Below, piece by piece: positions 45,815 through 54,861 of a DNA stretch of 64,000 nucleotides. The notes under the pieces were generated by a model. It was not told the DNA's origin. It did no database searches and saw nothing but the letters and a program-made list of their open reading frames with translations. The stretch is from CBDEFX01 sp965237635 (GTDB taxonomy: Bacteria; Chloroflexota; Dehalococcoidia; Lucifugimonadales; CAUZJF01). The first letter of the stretch is position 1. The number at the start of each line of letters is the position of its first letter. The position numbers and the translations under genes were made by a program. The DNA lies in NCBI GenBank assembly GCA_965237635.1, contig CBDEFX010000001.1, forward strand, positions 1,364,001-1,428,000. Reading direction: 5' to 3'.

Positions 45815-46234
45815 AACCTTCGCCTCCTCGAAGAGGCCACCAACGTCGAGAAGCTCTTTAACACCAACGTGGTCGAGCTAAAAGGCACAAACGGCCTCTC
45901 GAGCATCGTGTTGGACAGGAGACTAAACGGGTCCAATGAACTAGCGGTGGATGGCCTATTCATCGAGATAAGGGCAGACCCCAGAGTCGACCTGGCGAAC
46001 CAGCTTGGGGTCCAGCTCAACGACAAGGACGAGGTGATCGTCGACAAGCGGATGCACACCAACATCCACGGGGTGTTCGCCGCCGGCGACCTGACAGACG
46101 CGTCGGGCGATCTGAAGCAGACGGTTACGGCCGCTGCACAGGGGGCGGTCGCCGCGACCTCGGCATACGCCGACGTCTCCGAGCACCCCGCCGCCTGTCG
46201 GATACACGCTAAGGCGTACCCTGTGGCTTCGTAA

Positions 46235-46734
46235 ACACACTCGCTGCCGCGGACCCATCCTCTTGCTCGTCGCCACCTTAGAGCCCGATCTTCTCGGACG
46301 TGCAGCGATAGTTGGAATTCAGGGATCACTAGGAGGATTCGGCCCGCTGGACGAGTAGGTCCCTCGCAAACACTGCGAACCACGCCGACTGGTTGTTAGA
46401 TTACTTCTGGCCCGACCAGGAAATCGACAGGAGAACACTGTGAGTAATAAGCAGTTCTTTTTCTCCGTCCCACCTGGGATAAAACACCCCGGAAGTGCGG
46501 AGGAGGAGTTTTTTCAAAGTCGCTGGTAGGGCCCTGTCATCCTGAGCTTGTCGAAGGATCTGGGGCGGTGGGGCAGGCGCTATCCGCAGTAGAACCACCC
46601 CGCCCCAGATCCCTCGTCAGCAGCGTCCTCGGGACAACATTCCAAACGACTTGAAAGGCCCTGCCCGCGGCTTGGAGTTGACTAGCCGTCATGGTAACAT
46701 CAGCATAGCTAGGCGCGCGACTACCGGTGACCGA
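46235..46734. repeat. 500-bp intergenic region with CTTGTCGAAGGATCTGGGG repeats
   Basis: Around 46538-46580 is CATCCTGAGCTTGTCGAAGG followed by ATCTGGGGCGG, and near 46600 CCGCCCCAGATCCCTCGTC in the opposite sense, making a long imperfect hairpin. Related sequence is at 47330-47420 and 56785-56870. No gene seen. Confidence 0.6.
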
Positions 46735-47295
46735 ATGGAACGTCGAACGGCAAACGTCGACCTCGAAAAGCTCGAGTTAGAAGACTTGACCCTGATCGAT
46801 GGAGAACAGATCGATACTGCTCTCCATCTGACGGACGACCATAGCGATGGCAACTCTACCGCCACCAACGTCGTCCTGCTCACCGACAAACGAGTTATCC
46901 ACCTCAATGCCAACGGGAGGACACGCGAGGTCGTGTTTGCCTCGCTCCAAGATATGGACACCGTCGAGATCGCGAGCGAGCGCCGAGGGTACGGCGGGTT
47001 CGTTTGGGGAGCACTGGCTTTCCTGGTCGCGTTGCTGATCTGGCGCGTGTGGGACCACCCCGTTGGCTCCGTCGCCGTCGCAGTGGTCATCGCTTTGATG
47101 GGGGTCTACTTGATCGTCGACCAGTGGCTGATGGCTAAGATATTGAAAGCGACCTTCAACGCCGGCTCCTCAAGGCTTCAGTTGGGCATTAGCAGCGCCC
47201 ACGCGTCCGGCGAGATCTACAACTTCGTCAACCGGCTATTTCAACTCAAAGGCGAGGACGGCGCGCGGCGGACAAGGACCTTCTCCCCGCGCTAG
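46735..47295 (+). CDS. Membrane protein with PH-like N-terminal domain, unknown function
   Basis: 186 aa from ATG 46735; an earlier in-frame start at 46651 adds an unlikely basic tail. Residues about 15-85 (TLIDGEQIDTALHLTDD..NVVLLTDKRVIHLNANGRTREVVFASLQDMDTVEI) look like a bacterial PH-like domain. Two membrane segments follow (FVWGALAFLVALLIWRVW, VAVAVVIALMGVYLIVDQWL), then a short soluble tail. Role unknown. Confidence 0.65.
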   Translation: MERRTANVDLEKLELEDLTLIDGEQIDTALHLTDDHSDGNSTATNVVLLTDKRVIHLNANGRTREVVFASLQDMDTVEIASERRGYGGFVWGALAFLVALLIWRVWDHPVGSVAVAVVIALMGVYLIVDQWLMAKILKATFNAGSSRLQLGISSAHASGEIYNFVNRLFQLKGEDGARRTRTFSPR

Positions 47296-47496
47296 GGTGA
47301 GCGTCCTTTGATCTGAAATTGACAAATGTCATTCTGAGCGAAGTCGAAGGATCTGGGGCGGGGTGGGCGTTCCCTTCCGTCTGACGTGGCAGCAGACCGA
47401 GCCCCAGGTTCTTCGTCGTCCCCCGGACGCGGCATCGGGGCCGAACCGGGACTCCTCAGAAAACATCCTTGAAACTTTGTCGACTGAGTACTTGTC
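47296..47496. repeat. Intergenic CTGAGCGAAGTCGAAGGATC repeat
   Basis: GTCATTCTGAGCGAAGTCGA followed by AGGATCTGGGGCGGGG near 47327, then GAGCCCCAGGTTCTTCGTCG inverted near 47400. Lies between convergent genes and may end transcription of both. Confidence 0.6.
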
Positions 47497-48522
47497 CTAT
47501 CCGAGCCTGAGGCTCGGTAGCACGTCTAGGTCCCACTCATAACGCGGACCTTCCCGGAGGTGGAACCAGGCCGCGGCGCCGATCATTGCGCCGTTGTCCG
47601 TGCACAGCTCTGGCCTCGGAATGACTACCGGAACGGGCGACCGCCGCTCAATCTCGCTGCGAAGCAGGCTGTTGGCCGACACTCCTCCCCCGAGCACGAC
47701 TCCCCTGACTCTGTACTGGGCGACGGCCTCCACCGTCCTGGCGACCATCTGGTCGACCAGCGCCTCCTGGTAGGCCGCCGCGACGTCGGCAATCTGTCCT
47801 GGGTCCGGGTCCGGACCGTCCTGCGGCGGGTACCATCCCCTCTCTTCGGCCCGCCGGAGCAGCGCCGTCTTAAGACCGCTGAAGCTGAGGTCGAGCGAGT
47901 CCTTGATTCGCGGCCTCGGAAACTTCGGCTCCTGACCCCTGCTGTCAGACGCCACCTTCTGTATGGCAGGCCCCCCGGGGAAACCGAGCCCCAACATCCG
48001 CGCGCCCTTATCGAAGGCTTCGCCTGCGGCGTCGTCTCGTGTCCGGCCGACCAGCGTGAACCGGCCGTGACCCTCCATCAGTATCAGGTCCGTATGCCCA
48101 CCGGATGCCACCAGACAGATCAAGGGAAAACCCGGACGGCTCCCCGGGTCTCGGTCGTCCAGCCAGGCAGCGTAGACATGGCCCTCCAGATGATTGACGC
48201 CGATCAACGGGAGTTCGTGTCCCAGGGCCAGCCCCTTGGCAGCATTAACGCCGATCAGCAGCGAGCCAGCCAGCCCAGGACCATGGGTAACGCCTATACC
48301 GTCCAGGTCCCGGAGGTCCATCTCCGCCTCTTCCAACGCCTGCCTCACCATCGGAATGAACGCCAGAAGGTGCTGACGCGATGCCACCTCAGGCACTATG
48401 CCGCCATATGCCGCGTGGATGTCAGCCTGGGACGCGATCGCGCTGGACAGGACCGTCCGACCGTCTTCCACCACAGCGACGGCCGTCTCATCGCACGAGG
48501 TCTCAATCCCGAGGACTCTCAC
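47497..48522 (-). CDS. tsaD: tRNA N6-adenosine threonylcarbamoyltransferase
   Basis: 341 aa from GTG 48522, placed 10 bases after GGAGGGG and giving the usual MRVLGIETSCDET opening; a TTG at 48531 (344 aa) touches the ribosome site. ASKHA-fold motifs: HGPGLAGSLLIGVNAAKGLA, metal-binding NHLEGHVYAAW (HxxxH), VASGGHTDLI, DDAAGEAFDKGARMLGLGFPGG and VVLGGGVSANSLLR. It transfers the threonylcarbamoyl group to A37 of ANN-reading tRNAs, with TsaB and TsaE, which are not in the window. Confidence 0.96.
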   Translation of the reverse strand: MRVLGIETSCDETAVAVVEDGRTVLSSAIASQADIHAAYGGIVPEVASRQHLLAFIPMVRQALEEAEMDLRDLDGIGVTHGPGLAGSLLIGVNAAKGLALGHELPLIGVNHLEGHVYAAWLDDRDPGSRPGFPLICLVASGGHTDLILMEGHGRFTLVGRTRDDAAGEAFDKGARMLGLGFPGGPAIQKVASDSRGQEPKFPRPRIKDSLDLSFSGLKTALLRRAEERGWYPPQDGPDPDPGQIADVAAAYQEALVDQMVARTVEAVAQYRVRGVVLGGGVSANSLLRSEIERRSPVPVVIPRPELCTDNGAMIGAAAWFHLREGPRYEWDLDVLPSLRLG

Positions 48523-48559
48523 TTCCGCCAACCCCTCCAGCCGTCAGGCCACGTCACCA

Positions 48560-48720
48560 TCATATTCGTTCTCATGACGGTGGTTCGACAAGTCCCCCGA
48601 TGCGGCATCGGGGCGACTCCTGTCGGAGCTCACCACGAACGGGACTCCGAACGGCCGTTCGTCACTTCGGCAGGCTCAGTGCAGGCTCTGAGCTCGTCGA
48701 AGGACATCTGAAATGACCCC
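48560..48720. repeat. Repeat upstream of tsaD
   Basis: Contains CCCCGATGCGGCATCGGGG (hairpin near 48596) and TTCGGCAGGCTCAGTGCAGG followed by CTCTGAGCTCGTCGAAGGAC near 48677. Members of the genome repeat families. Confidence 0.6.
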
Positions 48721-48741
48721 TCATTTGGCACGGGTCATCTG

Positions 48742-49305
48742 TCAGCTTTCCTTCGTATCCTGCACACCGCCGAACCCCAGCGTCGGACATCCACCAAGGT
48801 CCCTGTCTTCTCGCCACCACTCCCCATCGATGAGCGCCCAGCGGCCGGCGTCGCCATCTTCAGCGACGTCAACAAGCTCGTCATTGTGGAACACGTCTAC
48901 ATAGACCTGGGCAGTGGTCGTCTCCATCTTTATCCTGTTGACGGCTAACGTCAGAGACGCGTCCTCGCCGATGCCCAAGGAGCCGCGAAATCTCGCCAGG
49001 GCCTCGTCCGTTTCAACGGCAAACTTTGCCAGAAGGCAGGGCTGCACGATGTCGAGGCCATATGGCCATCGGCGCCTGCGGAGCCGGGGGCTCTGGTACT
49101 CGTAGTAGGCCTCCCACTCGCCGGCGCCCAACGCCGCGATCGCGGCCTCAGCCCGCTGGTGAAGTGCCACTTCCGGCGATAAGGGGACCTCTGGCGAGGG
49201 GAATACTTGAACGGGAACTGGCGTCGGCGTTGGGCTGGCCTGCCGAGCGCATGCGATGAGTAGCAAGATCGCCAGAACTCCGCACGCGACGACGCTAGCG
49301 CGCAT
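48742..49305 (-). CDS. Lipoprotein of unknown function
   Basis: 187 aa from ATG 49305, after GAGGGCAAG. Signal peptide and lipobox at Cys19 (LLIAC), then a Pro/Thr/Val linker. The mature part ALHQRAEAAIAALGAGEWEAYYEYQSPRLRRR and TTAQVYVDVFHNDELVDVAEDGDAGRWALIDGEWWRED resembles the NTF2-like fold seen in small secreted proteins. Role unknown. Its ribosome site lies in the target repeat of the small element just upstream. Confidence 0.7.
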   Translation of the reverse strand: MRASVVACGVLAILLLIACARQASPTPTPVPVQVFPSPEVPLSPEVALHQRAEAAIAALGAGEWEAYYEYQSPRLRRRRWPYGLDIVQPCLLAKFAVETDEALARFRGSLGIGEDASLTLAVNRIKMETTTAQVYVDVFHNDELVDVAEDGDAGRWALIDGEWWREDRDLGGCPTLGFGGVQDTKES

Positions 49306-49320
49306 ATCTTGCCCTCGGCC

Positions 49321-49488
49321 GACCTTGCACAAGAAGTGTCGCGCAAGGCCAGTCGGCCTTCGACAAGCTCCCTTCGATACGTCCCGATGGGGCATCGGGA
49401 CTACTCAGGGCGAACGGTGAATCTGATCCTACGTTCGTGGTGAGCCTGTCGAACCACGGCCCCTGATCGCGACTTTTGGTGCAAAGCC
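49321..49488. mobile_element. Small repeat element B (GCTTTGCAC ends), copy with a nested palindrome
   Basis: Ends ACCTTGCACAAGAAGT and, inverted, GGCTTTGCACCAAAAGT. Flanked by a 9-bp repeat CCCTCGGCC (49312-49320, 49489-49497). Compared with the copy at 63128-63265 it holds about 35 extra bases in the middle (CCTTCGATACGTCCCGATGG..CATCGGGACTACTC), which are a unit of the palindromic repeat family. So one repeat has entered another. Confidence 0.78.
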
Positions 49489-49611
49489 CCCTCGGCCTGC
49501 GACTACAGCGGGCCCTTTGGACTCTCGGCAACCGGCAAACTTCAATGCCAAGTGAGGTGCAGGCGCGTGAGTTAAAACGTTGAAGGTAATCCACTTAGGC
49601 TAGTGTGACGC

Positions 49612-50294
49612 CTACGGCACGAAGAATGTCCCCACTGTCACCACACCGTTTGGAGTTGAGACCCAGACCGTGTTGGTGATACTATCTCCCGTCTTCAGCG
49701 GATTTAGGCTTGCGTCCAACTTTAGGGTCTCTCCCGGGTCCCATATGCCTGGCTGGTACGTGTCCGGCGTCAGCGACATGTTTGTCCACTTTCGGTTTGA
49801 AGGAGTAGAGGTAACGTAATCCAGGTGCAGAGCCTCTTCCGTTCCCAACGGGCCGCCGGTCCGGAAATAGTCAACGATGAAGTCCATCTTGGCATAGTCC
49901 GTTATAGACGTGTTACCCGTGTTGTTAACATCGACCGTCAGGTTAGACCCGCCTATCGTAGAGGTAACGAAGGTTATCTCGGTCCTGGAGCGCTCTCCCG
50001 AGATGGCCGAGGCCTCCCTTATGGCCAAGCCCGTCAGCGTGTCCGAGACGGTGGCGGCGCGAGCCAATAGGACTGCCCCGGTTATCATCACCCCCATTAT
50101 CAAAATGCCCCCTAAGGTTGATTCCCTCGTAAAAACCCGTTTTGAGGAAGTTCCAGCGATTTAGCACATCTGCGCGCTACCGTATGTTGGGGTAGTGTAC
50201 GGAACAGAGACTGTATATTGTACCCAGGTGTGGGTACGTTTGTTCTAATTCGACCTACACAGACTTTTTACGAGAGAATCAAGGTTGTATCCAT
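49612..50294 (-). pseudogene. Archaeal-type pilin-like/ArlF-like protein, split by the 161-bp element
   Basis: Original start ATG 50294, only 6 bases after the stop of the upstream pilin-like gene. The 161-bp element lies after five codons; without it the protein reads MDTTLGGILIMGVMITGAVLLARAATVSDTLTGLA. One N-terminal membrane helix is followed by a beta-rich domain (RTEITFVTSTIGGSNLTVDVNNTGNTSITDYAKMDFIVDY) as in archaellum stator-type proteins. A shorter product from the internal ATG at 50103 keeps part of the helix. Family link is by layout only. Confidence 0.65.
50120..50280 (-). mobile_element. 161-bp non-coding mobile element (MITE-like), locus 2
   Basis: Reverse orientation relative to locus 1, one base different in 161 (CTCAAAACGGG in place of CTCAGAACGGG). 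Bounded by AAGGTT on both sides (50114-50119, 50281-50286), which is AACCTT in element orientation. Insertion after codon 5 of a pilin-like gene. Confidence 0.9.
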
Positions 50295-50300
50295 GGCACG

Positions 50301-50795
50301 TTACACGCTAAATGATTTTTCGCCGGGCACGCCGTTGTCCGTAACGACGCGTACCTTGTAAATACCTGACGGAGGGGCTGCCAGACGTATGATGACCTTG
50401 ATCGTATTGTCAGGCTTCCAACGAGTCTCCCCGCCCACATAGCAGAACGCCCAGCTATTTGCCGGGGGGGAATAGTTGCAGTTATTCGTGGGCGACCCTG
50501 CTTCATGGGCTATGCGGGTGAAGCTGGTACCCACGTCCTCAAGAAAAACGTCAGACCCGTCGATTCCCGTTATGTCCACGGCGCCAACGTTCTTGACCCA
50601 CAGGTGGACCTCCGTCGAAGAGGTGGCGACTGTGATGATCTCTATGTCGGTCTTGATCGCGCTGGAGGACGCAGCGGACGAAGAGAGCACAGAGGTGCTG
50701 CTACGTCCAATCGCCGGCAGCAGCACGTTGAGCGCCATAACTGCCACCAGCACGCTGGCCAGGGTCAGAAGGGCTGTGGTGATCACCTTGTCCAT
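50301..50795 (-). CDS. Archaeal-type pilin-like/ArlG-like protein
   Basis: 164 aa. One N-terminal hydrophobic helix (MDKVITTALLTLASVLVAVMALNVLLPAIG) without a cleavable Sec site, then Ser/Ala-rich linker and a beta-sandwich-like domain (KTDIEIITVATSSTEVHLWVKNVGAVDITGIDGSDVFLED). This arrangement is that of archaellum proteins ArlF/ArlG, found in some Chloroflexota. It lies 45 bp after the large surface-protein gene and is coupled to the next gene. Confidence 0.65.
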   Translation of the reverse strand: MDKVITTALLTLASVLVAVMALNVLLPAIGRSSTSVLSSSAASSSAIKTDIEIITVATSSTEVHLWVKNVGAVDITGIDGSDVFLEDVGTSFTRIAHEAGSPTNNCNYSPPANSWAFCYVGGETRWKPDNTIKVIIRLAAPPSGIYKVRVVTDNGVPGEKSFSV

Positions 50796-50840
50796 TGTAT
50801 TCGGTGTGCTACTGGGTAGTCGCGGCCATTGGGGAAACGA

Positions 50841-52127
50841 TTATGGCTCGTCCCACTGCACTATTGTGTATATGTAGTCCGTATTGGTCTTCTTTCCGTT
50901 GGTGGTATTGTTCTCGATGACCAGCTCCATGTCATTCACCCTTGTGGGCGTATTGACAGCAGAGGTGACATCCCAGGTGTGCGTTGTTTCGTTGACTGGG
51001 TCGATGACCGTTGTTGCGGTAGTCGTAGCCCACTCGGTGCCAGGGCCGGGGGCCCAGCCGGTGCCGACCTTCCACTCCACGCTGCCGGTAAAATCGGTCT
51101 CCTCGTGGTGCTCCACGTAGATAACCATCGAGGTTATTGTCGCGTTGGCAGGGATGGCAACATTCGTGAACTGGAAGGAGGTGTACAGAGCAGGTGGCAA
51201 GGGGGGCTCAGTTATCAATCGGACATCGTCACTGGTCTGGACTTGAGAGACCAATCCAAGGTTCACCAGGGTATCACTGTTTTTCTCGTCCCAACCGTCC
51301 AGGACAGTGAGGGTGGCTACTGTCTGGAAATCCGGAACAGCGGTGTCCAGTGGGAAGTTCATGACGGTCGGCTGGGCCGTCGTGTCGTAGGCGATCCACA
51401 TGGCGTCCGACGACTCGTTGTCTACCATTAGCCTGGCCTCCAGCCTGTGGCCGGCGGGAATTGTGTAGTCGATCCCGGGGACCAGGATGGTCTTCTTGAC
51501 CCAGGTGCCCGATCCCCTCTGCCAGTCGATATCGAAAAGGCTGCCGTTGGCTATCTCGGTGTGGCTAGAGAGATTGTCAAAGTCTCTCAAGTATAGTGTG
51601 GTCACTCCCCGCGCTGACTGAGTAAAGTCCTTTATGCTCATCCACATGTCTATAAGAATATCCCCTTTGAGCAGCCAGTCCGTGTCCAGGACGTTCGTCC
51701 TCCAGACCTGAAATTTGGCCGGGTCGGGCTCGGTGAGCCCGAGGGCGCTCGCGTTTATGCCCAGGCCGGCTATACCGTCCCCGTCGTAGTCGAAGAGGAC
51801 AGTGGCACCGGGCGCGGTAGGGGTGACCGGCAGCTCCGCCTGGCGGGCCGTGTCACCCACCGGCGGCGTGGGGTTGTTATGAAAGTACAGGAGTGAGCTT
51901 GTCGCGGGAGGGACATATGTGAGATTTATGACGGAGGGGCGATCGTCCGTATCGTAAGCCAGCCACATGGCTTGCCCAGACAAGTTGTCTACGACCACCC
52001 ACACCTCCAGCTCATGCCCGGCAGGTATCGTGTCGTTGGTCCCAAGGACCCACCGGGGGTTCCGGCAAACGCCCCTGCGGAGCCTAATAGACTGTAAGAT
52101 TATATGCCCGTCGGCACTCGGCGTCAA
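50841..52127 (-). pseudogene. Large surface protein with repeated beta domains, 5' end lost to IS66
   Basis: The open frame gives 428 aa, but its first ~11 residues come from the IS66 end (about 52094-52127). Two related blocks are visible: TNDTIPAGHELEVWVVVDNLSGQAMWLAYDTDDRPSVINL and GIDYTIPAGHRLEARLMVDNESSDAMWIAYDTTAQPTVMNF. The first is cut by the IS boundary. Asn/Thr-rich, no Cys-rich or catalytic motif; probably an exported surface protein of the pilin-like cluster. Function unknown. Confidence 0.7.
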
Positions 52128-53252
52128 CGAAACTTCTCAGCGCTGCGCTGCAGTTTTGATGCCTACTATCCGGCCTGTCAGTGCACGAGCACTGTCAATG
52201 GGGATGATAGAGGCGCATGGGGTGCGCCCCTGTGCGTACGACTCCACCCACGGCTCCTAACCGCCTAACCGCACCCCATCTAGACAACCGGGCGTGTAAC
52301 TGTTCAGAGTTGAGGGGAAACGAGCAGGTTGCGGCAGTGGAGGAGTGGGTTAAAGTCGTTGGCCCTCCAGGTGCCAAAGAGGGATGCGAGAGCCATTTTG
52401 GTGTTGGTGCCCCGTTCAGAGCGAGTGCCGCCGCTGATCTTACGGCTGACCACCAGGTGCCGTAAGCTCCGTTCAGCCGCATTGTTCTCGGGTGGCACAC
52501 CCGGGTGGGAAACGAAGACGAACAGTTCCTTGATGAACCGTTCTATGCGCCGGCAGAGCTTGGCTTGAGGCGCAGTATCGTCGTTGGAGAAGGGCTGGCA
52601 CAGCGACAGCAGAAGTTTCTCCAGCATCAACTGGTTGGGAGACGCTGACGGGTGTGAGCCAGACGCCGGTCGGCTGCGGGCGTCAGTGCACGCCTTTGCC
52701 CGGTCATAGAGTTGGCGCACCGCTGTAGCCCATAGGGCGAGGCCCATGTCTTGAGGGTACAACGCCTCAAGCTCATTGATGTCCCGCAACAGGTGTACCC
52801 AGCAGCGCTGCTTGAGGCCGGGGTAGTGACTGTATGCAGCGTAGAAGTCACTCACCAGCACTCCGCTGAAAAGTCTGCTCTCGCCCTGACCGGGGGACTC
52901 GCCCAACACCTCGTCCACCATACCCTTGCCGCGGCCACGGCGTAGGAAGTATCGCTCCGTGGGAGTGCTGAAGGTCCAGACATAGCCGTTGGCCCCATCC
53001 TGCCGCCAGCCGGTCTCATCCGCATGCACTACCGGAGAGCCACGTATGCGCTCCAGCATCTCAGCCACTACCGGTTGGGCCCGTTGGGCCGTGGCGTGTA
53101 CTACGTCAATGATGGCGCCCACGCTCAGCTCCAACTGATGTACCGTTTGCAGGTACCACTGGATGCTCCTCACCGGCAGCCGCCCCTCTTCTCGCAGCGT
53201 AACGATAAGGCTCACCAGGTTGACCCCCAAGCGCCGCCGCCTCATTGCTAAC
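52094..53252 (-). mobile_element. IS66-family element remnant
   Basis: Right end likely GTAAGATTATATGCCCGTCG at 52094. The other end and the N-terminal half of the transposase were removed at the IS1380 boundary (53253). No target repeat can be checked since one end is gone. Confidence 0.75.
52304..53247 (-). pseudogene. IS66 transposase, N-terminally truncated
   Basis: About 314 native residues starting AMRRRRLGVNLVSLIVTLREEGRLPVRSIQWYLQ. DDE residues VVHADETGWRQ, VLVSDFYAAYSHYPG and PENNAAERSLRHLV are present. The leading zinc-finger/HTH region of the family (about 200 aa) is missing. The present first codons (GTG GAT TCG GGG) come from the IS1380 inverted repeat. Confidence 0.88.
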
Positions 53253-54861
53253 CCCGAATCCACCGAAGGACACCGATGGACGGCGTGAGGAAAGCGGAAG
53301 GGGGGTGAGGGAGCTACAGGGGAAATAGTCTGGGTTCCATTTGGGGTAGGGAGGTCGGCGGACGGTCTTCATCGCCGCACAGGGGCCCCTATGGCCGTCT
53401 GCGGGAGCTGCGATGCGCGGGATGGCGAGAGAATACGCAGCAGGGAACTCTCTCGGACCGGGCTGGCACGAGTCTGCGGGGATCTTCGGTTGTCCGGTGG
53501 GTGGGTCGGTCGCCGACGGTGCCGTCAGGCCGGGAGTGGAATGGCTCGCAGCCGGGCCAAGGCGCGGCTGAACTTCTCAGCCCAAGGCCAGCGATCCGGA
53601 AGATGCAGGGTCAACCGGCGTGCCGAGCGGGTGAGCCGTCCGGCCAGGGAGAAGAACCGCCGCCGGAGGGTCTTGGTGGTGGCTATCCGCTCTCCCAGAC
53701 CGATCCGCGCCGTCCAGCGGGCCAGGTTGTGGGCCATCGTCTGGACGGCCAGCCAGGCGCCGTTGGCGGCGAAGCGGCCCGAGGGGAGATGGTTCAGCCC
53801 GACGCCGTACTTGAGGTCGCGTATGGCATTCTCGATCTCGGCGTGGCGGCGATGGTCAGCCTCCAGTTCGAGCAACTCCCCGTCCCGGTCGGTGATGAAG
53901 CCATGATAGCTGTATTTGGCGAAGAGGGCCAGTTGGGAACCGGGCGTCGGCTTCACCCGCCGGACGATGAGCCGTACCGGCGCGGCGTCCGCCTCGGCCT
54001 GGAAGGGAGTGCAGGTGGTCTCGGCCACATCGGCGGCACCGTCCATCCAGTAAGGAATCGGCGTCCAGGCATCTTCGGGTATCGCCTCGATGAGATTGTG
54101 CAGGCTTTTGTGCTGGCGGATGGTGATGGAGAAGCGGACATCCATCTTGCGGCAGACGGATACCACGCCATGAGTGTAGAACCCGCTGTCGGCCCGTAGC
54201 GTGAGTCGTCCGTCGGCCCCAGCGTAGCGCACCCGTCCCACTGTCTCCCGCAGGAAGTGGGCGGCGCCGCGGGCGGTGTTGGCCCGGCCCTCGCGCAGCC
54301 GGGACATCAGCACGTCTCCGGTGCCGGCGGCGATGGCCGGCAGCGGGTGGTAGCCCCGCTTGCCGGTATAGCCGTGGTGGCGGGCGCCCTCCTTGGCCAG
54401 TCCGTAGGTCTCGCAGATGGTGGAGTCCAGGTCAATGGTCAGGGGCCCGTCGCCGGGTCCCGCCCCGGCCTGCCAAGCCCGGGCCAGCAACTCGCGGCTC
54501 ACCCGGTCGAGTTGACGGACGTGGCCCCACCGGAAGCTGCGCAGGAAGGTGCCCAGGGTGGATGGCGCCTTGACCGTGCCGCCCAGGGTGCAGGCCGTCC
54601 CCCCGGTGCGCAACACATCGGCGTCGTCAATGCAGTCGCCCCCAGCCAGCGCAGACGCCACCAGCGTCATCATCTTGTCGCTCGTGTTCGCCCGCCCCGG
54701 GGCATCGCCCAGGTCGAGGCGCTGCCGGACGAGTTCGGGCAGGCCGAGGTGCCGCGCCAGGGTGGCCGGAAGGAGCAGCCCGGCATTGGCCACCAAGCGG
54801 CGGTCGTCGAAGGTGGTTTGGATCCGGTCGGGGTGGTTGCGTGGCAGCATCTACTGGGTGC
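53253..54861 (-). mobile_element. IS1380-family element, copy 5, left end deleted
   Basis: The right inverted repeat is intact at 53253 next to CTAAC. The left end lacks 110 bp: sequence matches to CCCAGTAG upstream of the transposase, then joins NosD-like sequence at about 54861. Both the left inverted repeat and the usual upstream ribosome site are gone. Confidence 0.92.
53525..54850 (-). CDS. IS1380-family transposase, copy 5
   Basis: 441 aa, whole coding region. One substitution seen, Ile to Thr in DRIQTTFDDRR. The usual upstream region has been lost, so expression is doubtful; the element itself cannot move with one end. Confidence 0.92.
   Translation of the reverse strand: MLPRNHPDRIQTTFDDRRLVANAGLLLPATLARHLGLPELVRQRLDLGDAPGRANTSDKMMTLVASALAGGDCIDDADVLRTGGTACTLGGTVKAPSTLGTFLRSFRWGHVRQLDRVSRELLARAWQAGAGPGDGPLTIDLDSTICETYGLAKEGARHHGYTGKRGYHPLPAIAAGTGDVLMSRLREGRANTARGAAHFLRETVGRVRYAGADGRLTLRADSGFYTHGVVSVCRKMDVRFSITIRQHKSLHNLIEAIPEDAWTPIPYWMDGAADVAETTCTPFQAEADAAPVRLIVRRVKPTPGSQLALFAKYSYHGFITDRDGELLELEADHRRHAEIENAIRDLKYGVGLNHLPSGRFAANGAWLAVQTMAHNLARWTARIGLGERIATTKTLRRRFFSLAGRLTRSARRLTLHLPDRWPWAEKFSRALARLRAIPLPA

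Larger units (their letters stand above)
42038..46234 (+). pseudogene. trxB: Thioredoxin reductase gene split by IS3 (+IS1380) and a 161-bp element
   Basis: Pieces 42038-42345, 45396-45653 and 45821-46234. GTG start with AAGGAGAG upstream. Joined, they read IAGQGAAAYAAALYTARYQM (FAD-binding), FGGETATGGIIENYPG, TTSEGKTYHAPTVILAVG across the IS3 site, FCSTCDAP (redox Cys pair), VVGGGNAAVEGAALL (NAD(P)H site), RFTRPEPVNLRLLEEATNVEK across the small element, and HGVFAAGDLTDASG. A one-base deletion near 45591 (CTCGGCAGTACG) breaks the frame as well. The enzyme would reduce thioredoxin with NADPH; this copy cannot. Confidence 0.9.

Noticed and set aside
45648..45820. Integron attC-like site or self-splicing intron in place of a mobile element
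   Set aside because: No integrase or paired attC boxes; the 6-bp direct repeats and inverted ends fit transposition, and there is no intron core that I can recognise.
47560..48711. Plus-strand 383-codon frame
   Set aside because: Antisense to tsaD, whose motifs are complete on the other strand.
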